In this document: positions 1 through 8,866 of the stretch, piece by piece
Layout: each line of letters starts with the position of its first letter
How positions within the stretch are numbered: the first letter of the stretch is position 1
Assembly (NCBI GenBank): GCA_937885345.1
Contig: CAKZZH010000065.1
Location: 1-35,332 of the forward strand
Reading direction: 5' to 3'
Origin: an uncultured Lachnospiraceae bacterium
Lineage (GTDB): Bacteria; Bacillota; Clostridia; Lachnospirales; Lachnospiraceae
DNA length: 35,332 nucleotides
The notes under the pieces: model-generated
The model's database searches: none
Told to the model about the DNA's origin: nothing
The model's input: only the letters and a program-made list of their open reading frames with translations
Made by a program: the position numbers and the translations under genes

Positions 1-70
1 AGATTCATGGATGTCTTATATTCTGTTAATTCCTACAGTAAATTTACCCGACCTAATGCTTTCGTTTCTC

Positions 71-99
71 TTGAAACCAGCTACAAATGCTGGTATACT
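71..99 (+). promoter_or_regulatory. Candidate sigma-A promoter with dyad in the spacer
   Basis: The -35 TTGAAA (71-76) and -10 TATACT (94-99) are separated by 17 bp and preceded by an extended -10 TGG. A perfect 6-bp inverted repeat, ACCAGC/GCTGGT (76-81 and 89-94), fills the spacer and could be a repressor or activator operator. There is no plus-strand gene downstream, only an intrinsic terminator at 152-187, so the promoter would drive a short transcript. This is inferred from sequence alone. Confidence 0.55.
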
Positions 100-105
100 T
101 ATTAC

Positions 106-187
106 AAAAGAAGCACCGCCGTCAGACAGGCTCCTCTCATCGCTTTGATGGGAAGCCCCTGTGTTGGTAAGGGCTTCTTTTTGTTTT
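106..187 (+). ncRNA. Candidate small RNA, about 80 nt, unknown family
   Basis: The span is bounded by a good promoter (71-99) and an intrinsic terminator (152-187). The expected start is near 106. An internal hairpin CTCATC/GATGGG with loop GCTTT (about 135-151) precedes the terminator stem. No convincing ribosome site plus ORF was seen inside it. I could not match it to SRP RNA, 6S RNA, tmRNA or a known riboswitch. It converges on the 3' end of dprA, whose stop lies at 198-200, so read-through would be antisense to dprA. It could also be the end of a longer transcript entering from the left. Confidence 0.35.
152..187 (+). terminator. Rho-independent terminator, plus strand
   Basis: A 7-bp perfect stem GAAGCCC (152-158) / GGGCTTC (171-177) with a 12-nt loop is followed by TTTTTGTTTT (178-187). 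The T-run is only on the plus strand, so it ends rightward transcription and does not serve dprA. Confidence 0.7.
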
Positions 188-197
188 GCGGATATAT

Positions 198-1277
198 CTA
201 TCTCGCCCTCGCATACATATTCTTGCTGACCTCGCGAATAAGCCCTTTGATCTCAAGGTTCATAACCCCTGTATAGATAAGCGCCGCGCTTAGTCCGGTC
301 TCATAAATAAGTGTCTCAAGACTCTTAACGGAATGATCCGACAAACATCCGAATATCTTCGTTTCGCAGTCATTAAGAGCGGGCATATCAGATGTAAGAT
401 CCACACCGCCCCCGCCGCTGCCCAGCTCGTACATCAGCATCTCAAATCCGGTCACGATCTCCGCGCCGCTTCCGATAAGTTCGTTACAGCCAAGGCTCAT
501 CCTGTCTCCAATCCGCCCGGGAACCGCAAAGATCCGCCTGTTATATTCGATCGCATAATTGGCCGTGATCAGGGAACCGCTTTGCACCCCTGCCTCAACC
601 ACGATGATCGCCTCACACATACCGGCGATAATACGGTTGCGCAGCGGAAAAAGTCCCGGAGTTGTCGGCGTTCCCGGAGCAAATTCCGAGATAGCCGCTC
701 CGGTGGTGCATATTTTATCGTAGAGAATGCTATTTGAAGCAGGATAAGGCTCATCCGCTCCTCCAGCAAGAACGGCGTATGTAATCCCCCCGCCCGCAAG
801 CGCACCGCTGTGCGCAAAGCAGTCAATTCCAAGCGCCATACCGCTTACAACTATAAAGCCCTGTGACGCAAGTAGCCGCCCCAGTTCCTCCGCAACGCCT
901 CTTCCATATGCAGAGCTTCGCCTTGAACCCACAATGCCGATCATGCGTCCCTGCCTGATCTCGCCTTTATAATATAGAAGACTCGGCGCATCATATATCT
1001 CATTTAGAAGCACCGGATACGAAGGATCGCCGTAAAGCGCCATTTTAACGCCCTTTTCTTTAAGTTCGGCGTACGATGCCACCGCCCGTTCCTTTACTTC
1101 TTTATCCAGAACCGCTTCAATATCACGCGCGCTTAGCCCCTCAATATGCGCAAGCGTTTCCTCATCAGCCATATAGGCATCCTTCGCGCTATCGAAGAAC
1201 CCCCTTATCGCATTCTCCTTAATCCTCCCGATCCCGGGAATATTATTTATCCAGAACTCATAAAATCTATCTTCCAT
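198..1277 (-). CDS. dprA: DNA-processing protein DprA/Smf
   Basis: DprA binds incoming single-stranded DNA during natural transformation and loads RecA on it. The 359-residue product has an N-terminal helix-hairpin-helix-like region (about residues 1-60), then the DprA Rossmann-like domain with GIVGSRRSSAYG, VVSGMALGID, LAGGADEPYP, SEFAPGTP, FPLRNRIIAGM and VVEAGVQSGSLITA. It ends with a small winged-helix-like domain. ATG at 1277 is chosen because GGAGG (1285-1289) lies 7 bases upstream; an in-frame GTG at 1301 would add eight residues. It sits 24 bp after the comM stop and is probably cotranscribed with it. The family is certain; a role in transformation is inferred from the family and from the adjacent pilus genes. 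Confidence 0.95.
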   Translation of the reverse strand: MEDRFYEFWINNIPGIGRIKENAIRGFFDSAKDAYMADEETLAHIEGLSARDIEAVLDKEVKERAVASYAELKEKGVKMALYGDPSYPVLLNEIYDAPSLLYYKGEIRQGRMIGIVGSRRSSAYGRGVAEELGRLLASQGFIVVSGMALGIDCFAHSGALAGGGITYAVLAGGADEPYPASNSILYDKICTTGAAISEFAPGTPTTPGLFPLRNRIIAGMCEAIIVVEAGVQSGSLITANYAIEYNRRIFAVPGRIGDRMSLGCNELIGSGAEIVTGFEMLMYELGSGGGGVDLTSDMPALNDCETKIFGCLSDHSVKSLETLIYETGLSAALIYTGVMNLEIKGLIREVSKNMYARAR

Positions 1278-1301
1278 ATTCTTTCCTCCGCTATTCAACA
1301 C

Positions 1302-2804
1302 TTATATAACACTCTTATAGCCGACCGCCTCGCAAATATCGGCCTCCTCAATGATCTCGTGCCCCTCGACATCCGCAACGGTCCTTGCAACCTTTAGCAC
1401 TTTATTAAAGCCTCGCGCGGACATATCGTACTTGTCATAGGCCATTTTCAGGATGTCACGCGCGGGGGCCGTCATATCGCAGACCTCACGAAGCATCGCA
1501 TCCGGAACCTGCGAATTCAGATAGAAATCAAGCCCCTCATAGCGCGATTTCTGCCGCTTTAGTGCTGCCTCGACCTTCTCCTTCATATAAGCCGTCGTGT
1601 ACTCATCAGCATCGCTGCCCATCTCGTCATACCCGATCCGCTCAGCCCTGACACAAATGTCGATCCTGTCCATGATCGGTTTACTGAGCCTGCTCATATG
1701 CCGCCTGATATCGATCTCACTGCACCTGCACTTGTTCCTGTCCGGGTAAAATCCGCATTTGCAGGGATTCATCGCCGCCACGAGCATGAAGCTCGCATTA
1801 TATTCGCAGTCTCCATAGCTGCGCGTGATCCTGATAACGCCCGTTTCCAGTGGAGTTCTGAGCGTCTCGATGACATCCTGACGAAACAGGCTGAACTCGT
1901 CCATAAAAAGCACCCCCATGGACGCAAGGCTCATCTCACCGGGCATCGGATTGGCACCGCCGCCCGCAAAGGCTGCCTTACTTATTGAATAATGCGGATT
2001 TCTGAAAGGTCTTTGATCGATAAGACAGTTGTCGCTGCTCAGAAGTCCTGCGACACTGTAGATTTTGGATATTTCCAGACTTTCTTCAAAGTTAAGAGAA
2101 GGAAGGATTGATGGAAGGCGCGATGCCGTCATACTTTTGCCCGCACCCGGCGGACCTATTATAAGCATGTTGTGCATGGATGCTGCGGCGACGAGAGCCG
2201 CCCTTTTAAGGACTTTTTGTCCTTTAACATCCGAGAACTCGTATGGAAGTTTAAAATCTCTGACAGGGGCTTTTTCGGCCTTAGGAATGGATATTTTACC
2301 TTGGAGATATGCGATACATTCATCCAGGGTGCGCACACCGATGATCTCAACACCGTCCACGACCGCTCCCTCACTACTGTTATCGTAGGGAACAATAAAT
2401 CTTTTAAGGCCCGACTCCTTTACCGTAATGCTCATCGGAAGGATTGCGCGTATCCTGAGGACTGAGCCGTCAAGCGCAAGTTCTCCCGCAAAAGCCGTCC
2501 CCTCAACATTCTTCTCCGTTATCACTCCCATCGCAAGCAGCATCGCTGCCGCAATCGCAAGGTCGAAATGCGTACCTTCCTTGCGTATCGAGGACGGCGA
2601 CAGATTCACCGTAACTCTCGAAGGCGGCAGATGGATACCGCTGTTACGCATAGCGGTCCTTACCCTGTCCCTTGACTCCTTGACCGATATTGCCAGATTT
2701 CCCACGATCTCGCAGTAAGGCATCCCTGCCGCAATATCGCATTCAACATCGATCAACCTTGCACTCGTTCCGCGGGGAAGCGCGGACTTTACTTTGCCAA
2801 GCAT
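1302..2804 (-). CDS. comM: YifB/ComM-type Mg-chelatase-like AAA+ ATPase
   Basis: The 500-residue length is usual for this family. An N-terminal ChlI-type domain (LPRGTSARLIDVE, SPSSIRKEGTHFDLAIA, GELALDG) is followed by a Mg-chelatase AAA+ core with Walker A GPPGAGKS near residue 218, Walker B LFMDEFS and the cysteine-containing MNPCKCGFYP segment. The C-terminal Mg_chelatase_C part carries ARGFNKVLKVARTVADVEG. In Gram-negatives ComM is a hexameric helicase that extends branch migration during chromosomal transformation; that role is transferred here by homology. The start is fixed by AGGAGGT (2814-2820), 9 bases from the ATG. It is followed directly by dprA. Confidence 0.93.
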   Translation of the reverse strand: MLGKVKSALPRGTSARLIDVECDIAAGMPYCEIVGNLAISVKESRDRVRTAMRNSGIHLPPSRVTVNLSPSSIRKEGTHFDLAIAAAMLLAMGVITEKNVEGTAFAGELALDGSVLRIRAILPMSITVKESGLKRFIVPYDNSSEGAVVDGVEIIGVRTLDECIAYLQGKISIPKAEKAPVRDFKLPYEFSDVKGQKVLKRAALVAAASMHNMLIIGPPGAGKSMTASRLPSILPSLNFEESLEISKIYSVAGLLSSDNCLIDQRPFRNPHYSISKAAFAGGGANPMPGEMSLASMGVLFMDEFSLFRQDVIETLRTPLETGVIRITRSYGDCEYNASFMLVAAMNPCKCGFYPDRNKCRCSEIDIRRHMSRLSKPIMDRIDICVRAERIGYDEMGSDADEYTTAYMKEKVEAALKRQKSRYEGLDFYLNSQVPDAMLREVCDMTAPARDILKMAYDKYDMSARGFNKVLKVARTVADVEGHEIIEEADICEAVGYKSVI

Positions 2805-2887
2805 ATATATTTTACCTCCTTTGCGGCCTGTCAGGGCATGCCAAAACAGACCTTATACATAAGATCGCAAAAACAGTAAAATATTGC

Positions 2888-2965
2888 GGAAATACCGGCG
2901 ACTCGCCGAAGACAGTTCCTTAATGATGTCTTATATGAACCCCCGGCTTACGGCCGGACGGCTCA
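2888..2965 (-). other. Structured 5' leader upstream of comM
   Basis: The 237-bp gap before comM holds two GC-rich hairpins on the minus strand. The first (2936-2965) pairs TGAGCC and CCGGC with GCCGG and GGTTCA around loop CGTAA. The second (2888-2919) pairs GGAA/TTCC enclosing CGGCG/CGCCG. Neither is followed by a T-run. I do not recognise a riboswitch class. A weak promoter candidate (TTTACT, 17 bp, TATAAG) lies between them and comM. Confidence 0.35.
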
Positions 2966-2978
2966 AACCCCGAATCTG

Positions 2979-3016
2979 TATATAATAAGACTCCCTTATG
3001 TTACCACATAAGGGAG
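2979..3016 (-). terminator. Terminator of the pilus cluster
   Basis: A perfect 11-bp stem CTCCCTTATGT (2991-3001) / ACATAAGGGAG (3006-3016) with a 4-nt loop is followed on the minus strand by the T/A-rich run TCTTATTATATA. It begins 26 bp after the stop of the 1475-residue protein and separates it from comM-dprA. The imperfect T-run may allow read-through. Confidence 0.65.
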
Positions 3017-3041
3017 CCTTTGTAAATTGCCTTATTATTTT

Positions 3042-6000
3042 TTAATCCAGATCGTTAAGTCTTACGACCTGAAGTCTGACCTTGGTGATTCCGGTTGCTC
3101 CGTACTCATCGGCCGCTCTGAAGTAGATATCGAGATATCCGTTTGTAGAACCCTCAGGGAAAGCATTGGTGTACATTTCTGATGTCTTCGGTATCGAGAT
3201 CTTCTGTACTTCCGATGTGCTGGCAAGGTTGTACATAACATCATCAGCTGCGCCGCTCTTATTGTACTGCGTACATCCGGCATCCACATATCCGTTCACC
3301 GAGCTCTTCTTATCATCATTGTTATTGCTCAGATAGTAGTTGGCCGTAACCATCTCCGAGGTCATAAGGCCCTCAACATAGATACTTGAGAAATCGAATT
3401 CTTCCTCGGCAATACCATAATCAATATCGGTTGCTCTGAAATAAATATCAATTGTCTCGCTTGTATCACCGTCATCAATAACCGTTACGGTATACTGATT
3501 ATCACCGCTCATAATAAGCTCTGTTCCGCTCTTGTCGCAGATAGCGATACGAGGTGTGTTATTGGAAGCAAGTGCTGCCTTGATAATGGTATTAACGAAG
3601 AGGTTAAGCTCCGGACCGTCCGCAATAACAGCATGTCCTGCACCCGTGTAGGTGATATTATCAAGTGAGTAAATATAATAGTTATTGGTACCGTTACCGG
3701 CTGTATCACCGTAGTAGTTACCATAGTAGTTGCTGCTGCTGTATCCGCCGTTATACAGCGAACTTCCGAGCGTATACCAAACCGTTGCTCTCTCAAGATC
3801 AAGCTGGAACCACTGGCTATGGGTTACGGTTACAGGAATGGCTGTTGTAGCATCCGCAGTCGAATAAGGATAGATCTGAGTAGTTGAGCTGGCCACGCTT
3901 GCAGTTCCATTACTAAGCTTAGCCATATTGTAAGGGAACTGTGTAACCTGTCCGCCGTTCATCTGATCTGCGGTAGTTGTAACACCACCATCGCCATAAG
4001 TAAGATCAGGAAGGTTATATCCGTTTGTCGAATTAGCGGTGTAATTACCGGAAGTATACTTTGTATAACCCTTAAGGAGTATCGTAAAATCGGTAAAATC
4101 ATCAAAGTAGTCATTAAAATAACTGCTTGTCGTATGTTTGCTTCCGGTCCATGCAAATCTCTGGCTCAAACCATCATACTCAATACTTACGTTCTGTCCC
4201 GAAATAGTAGCAAGATGGTCTCTGATGTCATAATATTCATCTCTGTAACAGATAACGTCATGACTCATAAGAAGTGCATTTCCTGCTTTGGCAAAATCGG
4301 CAATAACTTCTACTGCATGCGACTCATCTCCGCCGTATCCGCCGTATGAGTTATACAATCTCATATTATTATCACCGAATCCGATGATAACCATTGAATA
4401 ACCCTTATTTGCAAGATAATTGGTTGAATAATCAGCGGCATCGTAGATATTTCCTACCGTTCTGTAATAATTATATACAGCCTTCTGATATTCCGCATCG
4501 GTCATAACCTCAATCTCGATATTGTAATTGATACGTTCCGAAGATTTCGTCACCATGCTCTGGAAGGATTTCATTGTTTTATAAATATATGCCTGCTGAC
4601 CATTTGTCGAATTATTTAAAGGATCATGTTCCTTAGTGTTGGTGGTTCCGACATAAGTTGTATAATTGGAATCAGTCATTATAGCTTCACTTCCGTCAGC
4701 ATAAACCATCTTATTGCTGAGAAGAAGTGTTGTAGACGCTCTGCCTGAGCCGTCATCATGGCAGATCTGAAGAACCTTGATAGTCTTGGAATCACCCTTG
4801 AACCATATAAAACCATCGGAGCAAACCTTCTCATATCCGTTTGAAGATAATCCGCCGCCTTCAACCTGAACACGGAACTGATAGTATGCATTAACGCCTC
4901 TGTCCATTGTGAAGTCAAGCACGGCCGTAGCCTCACCGTCTTCACCAAATGTAACATTAACGGTTCTCATGATCTCGTAATCACTCAAATCATCACTGAA
5001 TTCACCGTTTCCGTCTCGGTCAAAGTAAAGTGTAACCTTGGCCGTAGCGTTTGGAATACCGCTGGATGTCGCCGTAAATCTGACATTCTTGCTGCTGTCG
5101 GTAGTATCTATACCAACCTGAACAAGTCCGTCGGCATCATACATCTGTGTAGCATCATATACGCCGTCGCTTGAACAGTAATTATTAACATACGAGGTAT
5201 CATTGCTGAAGTTGATACTTATATCACCTTCCTGCAAATATCTGTTTCTGAGAAGTGATGTCATCCTTGACATTGAAGCCTGGGCAATAACAGTCTCCGC
5301 CTTGCCTTCCGCTACTCTCTCTGAGTTGTATGCGATCAGGCTGTCCACAAGCGTCATAGCCTTGGTATCGCCCTGGATACATGTCTTATTAATAACATTA
5401 TTGCCAAGAACAATAGGAAGCCCCGTCTGTGCAAATTCAAGTATTCTGTCAACCGACTTCTGTGTAAAATCATTACCCGAATATTTAACGGTATGAGCAT
5501 CACCACTGCCGTAATTACCGCTGGGAAGTCCGGCCGTTGTCGTTCCGCCCGTTGAATACAGATAATCTGAAGCAAAGAGCTTACCGCTGCTGTTAACCAA
5601 TCCGTTCTCATCGCCGATTATGATCATATCAAAGTTAGATATAAGATCGATATTAACGGTATTAAGTTCTGAAGAAGACATACATGTAACTTCAACATAC
5701 TTGGATGCAGCATCGATCGTTGACCACGCGGAAGTTCCGGGGATGTGAAGATATGTAGCCGCAAATTCCTTAATCTCATCAAGTTCATCAAGTGAGAAGC
5801 TGTTTGAAGGCTCAATCTCAAGAACTCTCACACCTGACTTCTGGCCAAGTCCAAGACCAAGTGAATAACGAAGTGAGTCTACAAGTGAGAATGAAGACTT
5901 CGGCGTTCCGTCATTCTCACTTGAAATCTCTCTTGCCATAGCAGTTTTGGCATTGGTATCACCGATGTCCGCAGCACCACACTTGGTAAGTCCATAGAAG

Positions 6001-7469
6001 GTCCACTCAGGCCTATCACTTACGACAATCGTTACGTAATTGAATACGTGCTGGTTATTATTGATCGCATTAAGTCCAAGATAGTCACCGATAAGGGCAC
6101 TCGACTGTCCTGCGAGCGCATACGCATTATCATAGAATACGAATGTTCCGTTTTTAACATTGTTTTCATTATCGGTATTGGTATCGCCCGTAAGATCCTT
6201 ATTCTGGAACCAGAAACCATAAGTGCTTGAAGCAGCATTATTGGGATCCGTTGCGAGCATCCTTATAAAATTCTCATAATATGTATATACTGTACCGATC
6301 TTGTCACTGTAATGGAAAGTCATATTATCACGGGCATCATTAAGGAATGAATAACCGAAATAATATTCCGGATCGGCATCCGTATTATATGTCGAAGTCT
6401 TGTACTCACTTCTGAAATAATCCGTTCTGGGAACGCCGCCCTCAGGAAGCGTGTCATATACGGTCTCATCATAATCCATCTTCTCATCGGTTGAGAACAT
6501 GAGTAAACGGCAGAAGTTAACCATATTGGTATTATTGCCTGTATCATTGATCCAGCCGCTTGTTGATATAAAAGCAGAGATAGGACTGTAAGCAGACTCT
6601 CCGTCCGCATGATAAGTTCTCTTGGTATCCTCATTACCCTGATATACCTTCGTAAGAAGGTTGACCATAGTATCTCTGTCAAGATCGTGGCTCGCATAAC
6701 TGGTAGCATCACTTCCGTAATAATTGTTTTGATTGTAATCGTCAAAAGTACCCTTCTCAATATAATAATTAAATTTAACGGTCCACTGCATAGCCTGACC
6801 GGATGTATAAGGATTTCCGACATAGATATAATCTATGTTCTTTGCAGCAAAAAGTTCATCCGTATATGTATTGAGCTCTTCGGGAGTAACAATGATAACC
6901 TCCATATTATCGCTGAAATAAGCATACGAAATAGGATCGGGATGTTCACCGTTAAAAAGTGCCTCGAGGAAATAATTGGGAATACTGAGCTCGTTCTGCT
7001 TCCATGAGCCGGTTGTCAAATCCTGATACCAATCTCCACCCTGAACGATATAGGACATGCACTCATCATTGTACTTATTTGCAAGGTAACGCTCCCATTT
7101 ACTGCCGTCAAAAATAATATCATGAAGATTCACGGGATTGGTAAATCCGTCAGCAATATCCCTAGCAAGATTCTTGTATACATCAGCGCCAACTGTTATG
7201 CTCTGGAACATACTCTGCATCTTTTCGGGCACGATCTCAAGAATGGTAAGCTTGCCGCCGTTTTCCATAATATTGCTGAGAACAGGCGTCTGCATATTCT
7301 TCTCTTCAAGTGTCAGAATTGTCTCACCGTTATAAGGATCCACCGTAGGAAGTGTATCATCAGCAATAGCATTCTTAACCAAGAAACCGCTTGCTCCTGC
7401 TACGCAAGCAACAACTGCAAGAATTATTGCCGGCAGACGAAACATTTTCTTTGTCGTTTTCTCTTTCAT
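3042..7469 (-). CDS. Very large exported protein, type IV pilus locus
   Basis: The 1475-residue product starts with a Lys/Arg-rich tip, one hydrophobic segment (about residues 12-30) and a possible AIA/DD cleavage site. There is no lipobox, LPXTG or C-terminal membrane span. Three related alpha/beta modules are visible: a strand like LTILEIVP (about 75), VRVLEIEPS (about 547) and IKVLQICHD (about 895), each followed by a second strand IDYIYVGNP, FDMIIIGDE or YSMVIIGFG, the latter two followed by a helix and LPIVLGNNVI or NALLMSHDVI. The rest is rich in Asn, Ser, Thr and Tyr, with Ig-like stretches near the C-terminus. It resembles DUF5057-type proteins of Clostridia, from memory. ATG at 7469 follows AAAGGA; an upstream start at 7505 is less likely. 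Last gene of the minor-pilin cassette; the role may be tip or adhesin. Confidence 0.6.
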   Translation of the reverse strand: MKEKTTKKMFRLPAIILAVVACVAGASGFLVKNAIADDTLPTVDPYNGETILTLEEKNMQTPVLSNIMENGGKLTILEIVPEKMQSMFQSITVGADVYKNLARDIADGFTNPVNLHDIIFDGSKWERYLANKYNDECMSYIVQGGDWYQDLTTGSWKQNELSIPNYFLEALFNGEHPDPISYAYFSDNMEVIIVTPEELNTYTDELFAAKNIDYIYVGNPYTSGQAMQWTVKFNYYIEKGTFDDYNQNNYYGSDATSYASHDLDRDTMVNLLTKVYQGNEDTKRTYHADGESAYSPISAFISTSGWINDTGNNTNMVNFCRLLMFSTDEKMDYDETVYDTLPEGGVPRTDYFRSEYKTSTYNTDADPEYYFGYSFLNDARDNMTFHYSDKIGTVYTYYENFIRMLATDPNNAASSTYGFWFQNKDLTGDTNTDNENNVKNGTFVFYDNAYALAGQSSALIGDYLGLNAINNNQHVFNYVTIVVSDRPEWTFYGLTKCGAADIGDTNAKTAMAREISSENDGTPKSSFSLVDSLRYSLGLGLGQKSGVRVLEIEPSNSFSLDELDEIKEFAATYLHIPGTSAWSTIDAASKYVEVTCMSSSELNTVNIDLISNFDMIIIGDENGLVNSSGKLFASDYLYSTGGTTTAGLPSGNYGSGDAHTVKYSGNDFTQKSVDRILEFAQTGLPIVLGNNVINKTCIQGDTKAMTLVDSLIAYNSERVAEGKAETVIAQASMSRMTSLLRNRYLQEGDISINFSNDTSYVNNYCSSDGVYDATQMYDADGLVQVGIDTTDSSKNVRFTATSSGIPNATAKVTLYFDRDGNGEFSDDLSDYEIMRTVNVTFGEDGEATAVLDFTMDRGVNAYYQFRVQVEGGGLSSNGYEKVCSDGFIWFKGDSKTIKVLQICHDDGSGRASTTLLLSNKMVYADGSEAIMTDSNYTTYVGTTNTKEHDPLNNSTNGQQAYIYKTMKSFQSMVTKSSERINYNIEIEVMTDAEYQKAVYNYYRTVGNIYDAADYSTNYLANKGYSMVIIGFGDNNMRLYNSYGGYGGDESHAVEVIADFAKAGNALLMSHDVICYRDEYYDIRDHLATISGQNVSIEYDGLSQRFAWTGSKHTTSSYFNDYFDDFTDFTILLKGYTKYTSGNYTANSTNGYNLPDLTYGDGGVTTTADQMNGGQVTQFPYNMAKLSNGTASVASSTTQIYPYSTADATTAIPVTVTHSQWFQLDLERATVWYTLGSSLYNGGYSSSNYYGNYYGDTAGNGTNNYYIYSLDNITYTGAGHAVIADGPELNLFVNTIIKAALASNNTPRIAICDKSGTELIMSGDNQYTVTVIDDGDTSETIDIYFRATDIDYGIAEEEFDFSSIYVEGLMTSEMVTANYYLSNNNDDKKSSVNGYVDAGCTQYNKSGAADDVMYNLASTSEVQKISIPKTSEMYTNAFPEGSTNGYLDIYFRAADEYGATGITKVRLQVVRLNDLD

Positions 7470-7516
7470 AGCTCTCAATCCTTTCAAATACATCATATGA
7501 TGCAAAGCACAAACAA

Positions 7517-8179
7517 TTAATTAATATGGGAATAGTCTGTTATCTTAATCCTGTTTCTAAGCTTGCTGACTTTTATATCGGTAAGCGACTCATTATCATT
7601 AGAGGCTGTAAGTCCAACCTTCACAATAATTTCATACTTCTCTGCATCAGCGTCAGCTTCCGTTTCTTCAATCGTGATATCCATATCCGTAAGGAAGTGC
7701 GAATATACATAACCGCTCTGTGCTCCGCCATCCCTGGTCTCAACCACTATACCCGCATCCGTCGCGGGATCATACGGTAAAATAATGAGATGATGAATAT
7801 CATCGCCATTGTTAGCCCAGATAATGGTTCTTGCCACTCCGTTCTCCGACTGCTTGTATCCTTCTGAATTGGTTCCGTTTGCAAATGTACCGGTCTTAAT
7901 AATGGTCGCATTGCAAGGCGTACCGTTAAACGTAACGCTGCCACTCTCATTAACATACAGAATCGTAGCTTCCATAAGTGCATCTGAAATCTCTCTTGAC
8001 GCATCCGTAAGCTCATTCTGAAGATATATGGAGTTACCCTGATTGTTATGATATCTTGTCGCCGTAGTTATAAGCATACCGATACACAAAGTCACGATAC
8101 TGCTTATTGCGATTGCAACAAGAAGCTCCACAAGGGATACTCCTTTATTATTCTTTAGGTATGACTTCCATACTTTCAT
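7517..8179 (-). CDS. Prepilin-type protein (PilW-like minor pilin)
   Basis: The 220-residue product begins with a short basic leader ending in NNKG, then VSLVELLVAIAISSIVTLCIGMLI: a class III prepilin signal with cleavage after Gly and Glu at mature position 5. The N-terminal helix would pack in the pilus core and the C-terminal part would face outside. The first mature residue is Val rather than Phe. AAGGTGG lies 7 bases before the ATG. It is 12 bp after the preceding prepilin gene and 47 bp before the 1475-residue gene, inside a cassette of pilin-like genes. The order resembles FimT-PilW-PilX minor pilin sets; the specific name is inference. Confidence 0.8.
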   Translation of the reverse strand: MKVWKSYLKNNKGVSLVELLVAIAISSIVTLCIGMLITTATRYHNNQGNSIYLQNELTDASREISDALMEATILYVNESGSVTFNGTPCNATIIKTGTFANGTNSEGYKQSENGVARTIIWANNGDDIHHLIILPYDPATDAGIVVETRDGGAQSGYVYSHFLTDMDITIEETEADADAEKYEIIVKVGLTASNDNESLTDIKVSKLRNRIKITDYSHIN

Positions 8180-8191
8180 TATCTAACCACC

Positions 8192-8866
8192 TTACTTATC
8201 AACCTTAATTACTTTACCTGTTGATGTATATACTCTTATCTTATCGGTTCTTGTACTGTAGCTTGATTCAACATCAAAGTAAGTAATCGAAGCATCTTCT
8301 CCGATTGCGGACTTTCTGGTTGATGAATCTCCCTGCGCTGCGGAGTCTGCATATATACCGCTTATTTTACCGGATAAAGGAGAGAATACGAAAGTAATTG
8401 CAACCGTATTATCCTCTCCTCCGCTTTCACCCTCAGCCTTCTCTGCTGCTCCGTTCCATATAAGAGAACCGTCAGATAAAGTAACCGTCTCTTTTACCAG
8501 TTCCGGAAGTACATAAGACTGAACCAGCTCGGTAACATAATCATAAGTGGTCTGAGTGTAACTCTTGCCTTCAGAGTCCGTAATAACCTCTGTACCCTTC
8601 TCGGTTCTGGTGATTTTACGGACCTGAATCTCGTTCTCAAGAAGTGTAACGTTCCACTCATAAGCATTTACGCTCATCGCATTCTGACGACATACACTGA
8701 AAGCTTCCTTGATGTATTCGTTGGATTTGGCGACATTGGTCCTCTTAACCAGTGAATAACTGAGAGTTGTCACGCCAATCATAAGTGTAATGATCGCAAG
8801 CGTTACAATTAGCTCGATAAGAGAAAATCCCTTATTATTCAGTTGCTTTCTAGTCAACCTTTTCAT
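8192..8866 (-). CDS. Prepilin-type protein (FimT/GspH-like minor pilin)
   Basis: The leader MKRLTRKQLNNKG is followed by FSLIELIVTLAIITLMIGVTTLSYSL, a canonical prepilin cleavage site with Phe+1 and Glu+5. The body (224 residues in all) has SNEYIKEAFSVCRQNAMS after the helix, as FimT/GspH pseudopilins do, then a beta-rich globular part with a Gly/Glu-rich linker (EKAEGESGGED). GGAGAAAG precedes the ATG. The start overlaps the end of the 818-residue gene by 17 bp in another frame, which suggests translational coupling. Confidence 0.82.
   Translation of the reverse strand: MKRLTRKQLNNKGFSLIELIVTLAIITLMIGVTTLSYSLVKRTNVAKSNEYIKEAFSVCRQNAMSVNAYEWNVTLLENEIQVRKITRTEKGTEVITDSEGKSYTQTTYDYVTELVQSYVLPELVKETVTLSDGSLIWNGAAEKAEGESGGEDNTVAITFVFSPLSGKISGIYADSAAQGDSSTRKSAIGEDASITYFDVESSYSTRTDKIRVYTSTGKVIKVDK

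Noticed and set aside
1..70. A gene or site in the first 70 bases
   Set aside because: The plus-strand frame 7-276 runs through the promoter and terminator, has no family features and no ribosome site.
106..187. SRP RNA, 6S RNA or tmRNA for the left-end transcript
   Set aside because: It is too short and lacks the conserved tetraloop, bubble or tRNA-like ends of these RNAs.
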